Positions 14,865 to 18,653 of a DNA stretch of 18,653 nucleotides are shown here, piece after piece. The DNA is from JBGTCY01 sp041748615 (GTDB lineage: Bacteria; Bacteroidota; Bacteroidia; Chitinophagales; CAIOSU01). The DNA lies in NCBI GenBank assembly GCA_041748615.1, contig JBGTCY010000305.1, forward strand, positions 1 through 18,653. Direction: 5' to 3'. The notes below the pieces were generated by a model. It saw only the letters and a list, made by a program, of their open reading frames with translations. It was not told where the DNA came from and searched no databases. The translations under genes were made by a program, and so were the position numbers. Positions within the stretch are counted from its first letter, which is position 1, and every line of letters starts with the position of its first letter.

Positions 14865-15644
14865 ATGAAAAAAATTATCCCTTTCTTTTTAATAAGCATT
14901 TTTTTAATTACCGTTTTCATCCATTCAGGTTGCAAGAAAGATAAAAACCAGGATGTGGAATTTATATTAGATGTGAAGGGATATGTCGGAAATGATTTTC
15001 TGGTGATGGGTCAAACTTATCAAAACATCCTCGGACAAAGTTTCAGGGTGGAGAAATTGCGTTTTTATGTTTCCAATTTCACCTTAATTAAAGCTGATGG
15101 TGGAGAGGTTGTGATTAAAGACTATGATTACCTGCGTTTTGAAAATAATCACGCTTCAAATCAGAATCCTGGCGAACGCATCAAAGCGGACGCGCCTTCC
15201 GGATTTTATAAAGGAATCAAATTCAGCATTGGAGTTGACCCTTCAGTAAATAATGGCGACCCCGCCCAATATGCGCCAGGACATCCTTTAAGCATCTTAA
15301 CCAATGAAGCGCATTGGGGTTGGAGTACAGGTTATATTTTCCTGAAATTTGAAGGAGACATTGACCAGACTCCCGGCTCCGGCTCACTTGACCAATCATT
15401 TCTTTATCATACCGGTTTAAATGAACTTTATCGCACCATCAGTTTTGACAAAGATTTTGAAATCAATGGAGGTGCTGATTTTACTTATCAACTCAAATTG
15501 GATGTTGCAAAAATGTTTTACAGCGATACAGATACGCTCAATGCCGCTGAAGATAATATTACGCATACATTAGGTCCGCAATCTGCTTTTGAAACCGCTG
15601 AAAGAGTAACTGAACTTTTTATTAAGGCTTTTTCAAATAATTGA
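14865..15644 (+). CDS. MbnP-family copper-binding lipoprotein (WxW copy)
   Basis: The 259-residue protein begins with a lipoprotein signal (IHSGC, lipid cysteine C23). Its core matches the preceding gene: VEKLRFYVSNFTLIKADGGE (62-81), FYKGIKFSIGVDPSVNNGD (114-132), AHWGWSTGYIFLKFEG (149-164) and FLYHTGL (179-185). The tryptophans W151 and W153 fall at the conserved site of MbnP proteins, where one is oxidised to kynurenine by the di-heme enzyme MbnH and then helps bind copper. These are the only two tryptophans in the protein. No MbnH or other cytochrome-c-peroxidase-like gene is in the window, so the maturation partner must be elsewhere or absent. The pair of genes most likely forms one operon and arose by duplication. 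The lipoprotein should be periplasmic or surface-exposed. Confidence 0.82.
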   Translation: MKKIIPFFLISIFLITVFIHSGCKKDKNQDVEFILDVKGYVGNDFLVMGQTYQNILGQSFRVEKLRFYVSNFTLIKADGGEVVIKDYDYLRFENNHASNQNPGERIKADAPSGFYKGIKFSIGVDPSVNNGDPAQYAPGHPLSILTNEAHWGWSTGYIFLKFEGDIDQTPGSGSLDQSFLYHTGLNELYRTISFDKDFEINGGADFTYQLKLDVAKMFYSDTDTLNAAEDNITHTLGPQSAFETAERVTELFIKAFSNN

Positions 15645-15729
15645 AATGGTTGTGAGTTTTATGAAATATCGTTTAATCAATTAAGAGTTTATTAGTTTTA
15701 AAAAATACAAACGCTTCTATAATCTTATT

Positions 15730-16500
15730 ATGCTGGAAATTTCACTAACCGCCTCTGTTCTCATCATTACTGCATTTTTTGTAGCACATTGGTATGCTTC
15801 GCTCTTCATGCAATCTTTTTTTCATCACCGCTACGCTGCTCATGCGCAGTTTACCATCAATAAATTTTGGGAAAAGTTTTTTTTTATTGCTTCTTATATC
15901 ACACAAGGTTCTTCTTATCTCAGTCCGCGCGCTTATGCCATTATGCACCGCCTGCATCATGCGCATACGGACACCGAAAAAGATCCACATTCGCCAAAGT
16001 ACATGCGCAAACTGCATGTGATGATGTGGAAGACAAAAAACTATTACATGCAGGTGTTCAGGGAAGGAATGAAAATTGACAGCAAGTATTTGAAAAATCT
16101 TCCCGAATGGAAAAAATTCGACCGTTTTTGTCACAGTTGGGCATCACGAATTTTATGGGGCGTAGGGTATATTGTTTTTTATCTGTTTTTTGCCACTCAA
16201 TGGTGGATGTATTTGATTTTGCCGGTGCACTTTATGATGGGTCCTTTTCATGGCGCGATTATCAATTGGTTTGCACACAAAATCGGATACACCAATTATC
16301 GCCTGAATAATACTTCAACCAATCTCATCAATATTGATTTTCTGATGTGGGGGGAGAGCCTGCACAACAACCATCACAAACATCCCGGAAGCGCAAATTT
16401 CGCCAGCCGTTGGTTTGAGTTTGACCCGATGTATCCGTTCATCAAAGTGATGCACTGGCTTGGAATCATCCGGCTGAATAGAGACATCCATTCAAGTTGA
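15730..16500 (+). CDS. Acyl-CoA/fatty-acid desaturase, membrane di-iron type
   Basis: The 256-residue membrane protein has the three histidine boxes of the delta-9-type desaturase family: HHRYAAH (32-38), HRLHHAHTDTEKDPHSP (73-89) and HNNHH within GESLHNNHHKHPGSANFA (208-225). There is also an isolated histidine region (FHGAIINWFAH, 173-183). Hydrophobic spans near 5-25, 47-58, 142-156 and 158-178 fit. These enzymes place a double bond in a fatty acyl chain using O2 and an electron donor such as ferredoxin or cytochrome b5. The length is short (animal SCD is about 350) but normal for bacterial forms. It lies 85 bases after the second MbnP gene; co-transcription is possible but unproven. It is convergent with the GAF gene. 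Confidence 0.9.
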   Translation: MLEISLTASVLIITAFFVAHWYASLFMQSFFHHRYAAHAQFTINKFWEKFFFIASYITQGSSYLSPRAYAIMHRLHHAHTDTEKDPHSPKYMRKLHVMMWKTKNYYMQVFREGMKIDSKYLKNLPEWKKFDRFCHSWASRILWGVGYIVFYLFFATQWWMYLILPVHFMMGPFHGAIINWFAHKIGYTNYRLNNTSTNLINIDFLMWGESLHNNHHKHPGSANFASRWFEFDPMYPFIKVMHWLGIIRLNRDIHSS

Positions 16501-16520
16501 ATTCAAAAAAAAATCAACTT
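16494..16520. terminator. Weak hairpin between convergent desaturase and GAF genes
   Basis: AAGTTGA (16494-16500) and TCAACTT (16514-16520) form a 7-base stem around a 13-base loop with nine A. The arms include the ends of both genes. No T-run follows on the plus strand, so it is a tentative terminator only. Confidence 0.3.
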
Positions 16521-16992
16521 ACCCTTTCACCCGTTTACACATTTCTTCTCCGATTTTCATCAGGGCGTTTGTTTCTTCCTCTGTAAAATCATAAGGCACC
16601 TGCTTCGCGATTCCGAATGTGCCGTATAATTTTCCTTCCAAAATCATCGGCACGGCAATGGAGCCTTCCATTTTTGTTTCTTTCGCGGACGGTCGAGCCA
16701 CTCCTGAATCATCGGATTGCAGATTGCAGATTTGAACGGCTTGCTTGCGCTCTGCAGCGACTCCTGCCATTCCTTTCCCGATTGGGATGATGGACATTTT
16801 TGGCAATAAAAATTCCGGGATGCCTTTGAAGGCTTTTAACTTCAGTAAATTATCCGTTTCACCTAAGAAATGGATGGTACCTGTCTGACAATTAAAGGTT
16901 GTTAATAGCGCTTCAAGAAAATTTTGCCAGTCAATTAATGAAGTTTTGTTTTGAAGGGTTTGCAGCAGGGGTGAATTTTCTGTTGTTTGCAT
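16519..16992 (-). CDS. Stand-alone GAF-domain protein
   Basis: This 157-residue soluble protein is one GAF domain (about 20-155). Recognisable parts are GTIHFLG (38-44), IPIGKGMAGVAAERKQAVQICNL (69-91), SIAVPMILEGKLYGTFGIAKQ (111-131) and DFTEEETNALMKIGEEMC (135-152). GAF domains bind small ligands or cofactors. Free methionine-(R)-sulfoxide reductases are also single GAF proteins, and an MsrB gene is nearby, but the cysteine cluster of that enzyme (GHxACDxxSxSE) is absent here, so I do not call it that. Cysteines are C35, C89 and C152. A perfect -7 element lies 26 bases before the start. It is divergent from msrB. Confidence 0.82.
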   Translation of the reverse strand: MQTTENSPLLQTLQNKTSLIDWQNFLEALLTTFNCQTGTIHFLGETDNLLKLKAFKGIPEFLLPKMSIIPIGKGMAGVAAERKQAVQICNLQSDDSGVARPSAKETKMEGSIAVPMILEGKLYGTFGIAKQVPYDFTEEETNALMKIGEEMCKRVKG

Positions 16993-17017
16993 GTTTTGAA
17001 ATGAATTTATTGGAAAG

Positions 17018-17025
17018 CAAACTTA
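17018..17025 (-). promoter_or_regulatory. Candidate -7 element of the GAF gene
   Basis: On the minus strand the bases read TAAGTTTG, an exact match to TAnnTTTG, 26 bases before the GAF start. The nearest upstream TTG is 23 bases away, a little more than the usual 19-21. Confidence 0.45.
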
Positions 17026-17075
17026 AAGAATCCACAGGCACTAAAATTCAATTTCAAAAAAAATGGGTGAATGGT

Positions 17076-17165
17076 AAATTGCGCTGGGTTGTCATCGTGA
17101 GAGCTGAGAATCGTAAAACCATGCGGGTTGGCAATCGCTCCACTTCAACTTCGCAGGGGACTCCA
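17076..17165. repeat. Dispersed intergenic repeat, copy B
   Basis: Starting AAATTGCGCTGGGTTGTCAT, this aligns with copy A at 12746-12834 in the same orientation, with one or two single-base gaps. It sits in the divergent gap between the GAF gene and msrB, as copy A sits between coaD and mdh. The right-hand end is more decayed than in copy A. Confidence 0.6.
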
Positions 17166-17252
17166 CGCGCACCATTTAAAGTGGAGTATCTTGATAAACT
17201 ATCACAATCCTGAATTTAAAATGCGCGTTGCAAACAAAATACTTATTCATTC

Positions 17253-17266
17253 GTTTACCTGTAAAC
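17253..17266. promoter_or_regulatory. Palindrome just before msrB
   Basis: GTTTAC, CT, GTAAAC is a perfect inverted repeat with a 2-base spacer, ending 7 bases before the msrB start. It could be a regulator site or a small leader hairpin. The half-site GTAAAC also occurs in the TetR element at 2421-2448, with the arms in the opposite order; this may be chance. Confidence 0.4.
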
Positions 17267-17273
17267 TCATTTT

Positions 17274-17768
17274 ATGAATTTCATGCTGCTTTTGATGTTA
17301 GTTTCATTCACGGCTTGTGCGCAGCAAGAAGAAAAGAAACCATCGTTCCGTTTGCAGGAATCTTCTTCCGAGATGGAGAAGGTCATTAAAACAGGCGCTG
17401 AATGGAAGGAGCAACTCTCGCCTGATGAATTTCGGATTACACGACAAAAAGGAACAGAGCGTCCGTTTTCGGGGAAATACAATGATTTCAAAAATGATGG
17501 GGTCTTCCTTTGTGTTTGTTGCGGAAATCCGTTGTTTGATTCCGTTCACAAATTTGATTCAGGATGCGGTTGGCCCAGTTATTTCCAGCCGATTAATCAA
17601 CAAAATTTAGAGGAGATTCCCGATAGAAGTCATGGCATGAACAGGATAGAAGTTGTTTGCAGTCGCTGTGACGCGCATCTTGGTCATGTGTTTGAAGACG
17701 GTCCGCAACCGACCGGTCTTCGCTATTGCATTAATTCGGTTTCATTGCGTTTTGAAGAACGAAAATAA
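17274..17768 (+). CDS. msrB: Lipoprotein-type peptide methionine (R)-S-oxide reductase
   Basis: The 164-residue protein has a short lipoprotein signal (VSFTAC, lipid cysteine C15), so it works outside the cytoplasm. The MsrB domain (about 40-162) is complete: zinc ligands C80/C83 (CVCC) and C129/C132 (CSRC), HKFDSGCGWPSY (92-103) with the likely resolving cysteine C98, HLGHVFEDGP (135-144) and the catalytic cysteine in RYCINSVSL (C152). It reduces methionine-R-sulfoxide in damaged envelope proteins with electrons from a thioredoxin-like donor; the convergent TlpA-like gene is a possible but unproven donor. An in-frame TAA at 17262 rules out a longer start; ATG 17283 is a possible shorter one. 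Confidence 0.94.
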   Translation: MNFMLLLMLVSFTACAQQEEKKPSFRLQESSSEMEKVIKTGAEWKEQLSPDEFRITRQKGTERPFSGKYNDFKNDGVFLCVCCGNPLFDSVHKFDSGCGWPSYFQPINQQNLEEIPDRSHGMNRIEVVCSRCDAHLGHVFEDGPQPTGLRYCINSVSLRFEERK

Positions 17769-17805
17769 AGAAACAGGATTGAGAATATATTCAAAATTGA
17801 GTTCG

Positions 17806-17827
17806 TTCAGAAAAAAACTTTTCTGAA
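17806..17827. terminator. Bidirectional terminator between msrB and the TlpA-like gene
   Basis: TTCAGAAAA (17806-17814), loop AAAC, TTTTCTGAA (17819-17827) is a perfect 9-base stem. An outer GAGTT/AACTC pair (17799-17803, 17835-17839) could extend it. It lies between convergent stops at 17768 and 17838. The A/T runs are inside the stem, so termination in either direction is plausible but not strong. Confidence 0.6.
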
Positions 17828-17837
17828 TCAATCAAAC

Positions 17838-18653
17838 TCAGTTACTTGATTTACCCCTTCGCTCCAAATCCTCGATGATTTTCGGAAGTTGTTCATAACT
17901 GAATCGCTTGGCGAGTATTTTCTTGTCCGCGTCTAAAAGATAAACCTGCGGGGTGCTGTTGATGTCATAATTGGCGCGGAAATTATCATTGAGGTTAAGG
18001 TCTGCCACATTAATCCAGGGTTCCATCCCGTGCGCTTTGATAAAATCGGGCCATTCATTGATGTCCTTCGGGTCGGTGCTGAAAATATGGCGGTTATTTT
18101 CATCATACTCACCTTTATGTAAATGGGAAGTAGGCGCAGCATAAACCTTGAAATCCACGCCCATCGTGTCCACGATTTTTCTGTAAGCCTCTACCATTTT
18201 CGGAGTTTCTTTTTTGCAATGTCCGCAGTCGGGCGCGTAAAAATAAAGCATCATGTATTTTGCTTTCACCGAGTGCATCGGAATGACATTTTTATTCATA
18301 TCTTTCAGAATCATATTGGGCGCAACACGATTACACAAAGTGGGCTTCATTTTTTTAGCCCTGTCCTTAATCCGCAGTAAATCTTCTTCACTCACCCAAT
18401 GGGCATCGCCTTTCGCGTAATAATTTTCTACAAGATGCACGTACACCGCTTCCTGACACATGATTTGAGATTTTGCATACAAATTCAGCAGGGAAATGAG
18501 CCAGTATTTGAACATTTCTTTGTTCGGTCGCGATTTTTCCAAAATCACATCGCAATATTTCCCCAGTGAATCTGAATGCTGCGGAACTACTTTCTCCAAG
18601 TAATTCATCACCTTGTTGTGCAGGGTAGGGGTTCGCAACATACGGTCATCCGT
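17838..18653 (-). CDS. TlpA-like thioredoxin-fold protein with N-terminal helical domain (5' end beyond window)
   Basis: The frame stays open to the right edge (residues TDDR come before the first ATG at 18641), so the true start is outside; homologues of this layout are about 450-500 residues. Counting from that internal Met, residues 1-100 are a helical region with MLRTPTLHNKVMNYLEKVV, typical of the DUF5106-type part found before thioredoxin domains in Bacteroidota. Residues 105-260 are a TlpA/AhpC-like thioredoxin domain with the active site APDCGHCKKETP (C139, C142) and the cis-proline loop STPQVYLLD. Such proteins are exported thiol-disulfide oxidoreductases; the signal peptide would be in the missing part. 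It is convergent with msrB and could be a reductant for envelope proteins. Confidence 0.85.
   Translation of the reverse strand, partial: TDDRMLRTPTLHNKVMNYLEKVVPQHSDSLGKYCDVILEKSRPNKEMFKYWLISLLNLYAKSQIMCQEAVYVHLVENYYAKGDAHWVSEEDLLRIKDRAKKMKPTLCNRVAPNMILKDMNKNVIPMHSVKAKYMMLYFYAPDCGHCKKETPKMVEAYRKIVDTMGVDFKVYAAPTSHLHKGEYDENNRHIFSTDPKDINEWPDFIKAHGMEPWINVADLNLNDNFRANYDINSTPQVYLLDADKKILAKRFSYEQLPKIIEDLERRGKSSN

Noticed and set aside
16519..16992. GAF protein as a free methionine-(R)-sulfoxide reductase paired with MsrB
   Set aside because: The catalytic cysteine cluster of that enzyme is missing; only the generic GAF pattern is present.
16899..17213. 104-residue plus-strand frame across the GAF start and repeat copy B
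   Set aside because: It covers the antisense of GAF and the repeat; composition is not coding-like.
1..18653. CRISPR array, prophage, integrase or insertion sequence
   Set aside because: No regularly spaced repeats and no transposase-, recombinase- or phage-like protein are visible in any frame.

Overview
The window looks like a chromosomal segment from a member of the Bacteroidota. The signs are several promoters close to the TTG / TAnnTTTG consensus of that phylum, A-rich leaders without Shine-Dalgarno sequences, a secreted protein ending in a type IX secretion (Por) sorting domain, several lipoproteins, and moderately AT-rich DNA. No tRNA, rRNA, CRISPR array, transposase or phage gene is visible. 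The genus cannot be set from this sequence.

Layout. (1) 1-4.8 kb: a chalcone-isomerase-like secreted protein (minus, cut by the left edge) is divergent from a YceI-family protein (plus). A bidirectional terminator separates YceI from an AlkB-type integral-membrane alkane/fatty-acid hydroxylase (minus), which is divergent from a TetR regulator (plus). An inverted repeat spans the TetR promoter. TetR converges on a large secreted protein (minus) that combines a cytochrome-c-like CX4CH segment, a two-copper PHM-like monooxygenase core and a sorting tail. (2) 4.8-8 kb: a 367-bp gap, then a COG2509-type FAD oxidoreductase and a serine beta-lactamase-like hydrolase, both minus. (3) 8.2-11.8 kb: a tight plus-strand operon for reactive sulfur: an ArsR-family repressor with a promoter-embedded operator, a TSUP (TauE/SafE) exporter, a CstB-like persulfide dioxygenase with two rhodanese domains, and a YeeE/YedE transporter split into two genes. 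(4) 11.8-13.9 kb: minus-strand DksA/TraR zinc-finger protein and coaD, then plus-strand malate dehydrogenase followed by three back-to-back RNA hairpins. (5) 14-16.5 kb: two tandem MbnP-family lipoproteins and an acyl-CoA desaturase. (6) 16.5 kb-end: GAF protein (minus), lipoprotein MsrB (plus) and a TlpA-like thioredoxin protein (minus, cut by the right edge).

How the genes fit together. The 8.2-11.8 kb operon is the most coherent system. The dioxygenase should oxidise persulfide to sulfite, the rhodanese domain should move sulfane sulfur (making thiosulfate), TSUP should export sulfite or related anions, and the YeeE pair should move thiosulfate or sulfur. The content resembles the staphylococcal cst and proteobacterial bigR loci, but the cysteines of the regulator are placed differently and no sulfide:quinone reductase is in the window. 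A looser copper/oxidation theme links the PHM-like protein, the MbnP pair, MsrB and the TlpA-like protein, which would all act outside the cytoplasm. Two membrane di-iron lipid or alkane enzymes (AlkB, desaturase) add a lipid-modification theme.

The points most worth following are the MbnP paralogue that has no tryptophan at all beside one that keeps the WxW motif, the three-hairpin RNA between mdh and that paralogue, the unusual sulfur-responsive ArsR, the cytochrome/PHM/sorting-domain fusion, and a dispersed repeat present twice in divergent promoter gaps.
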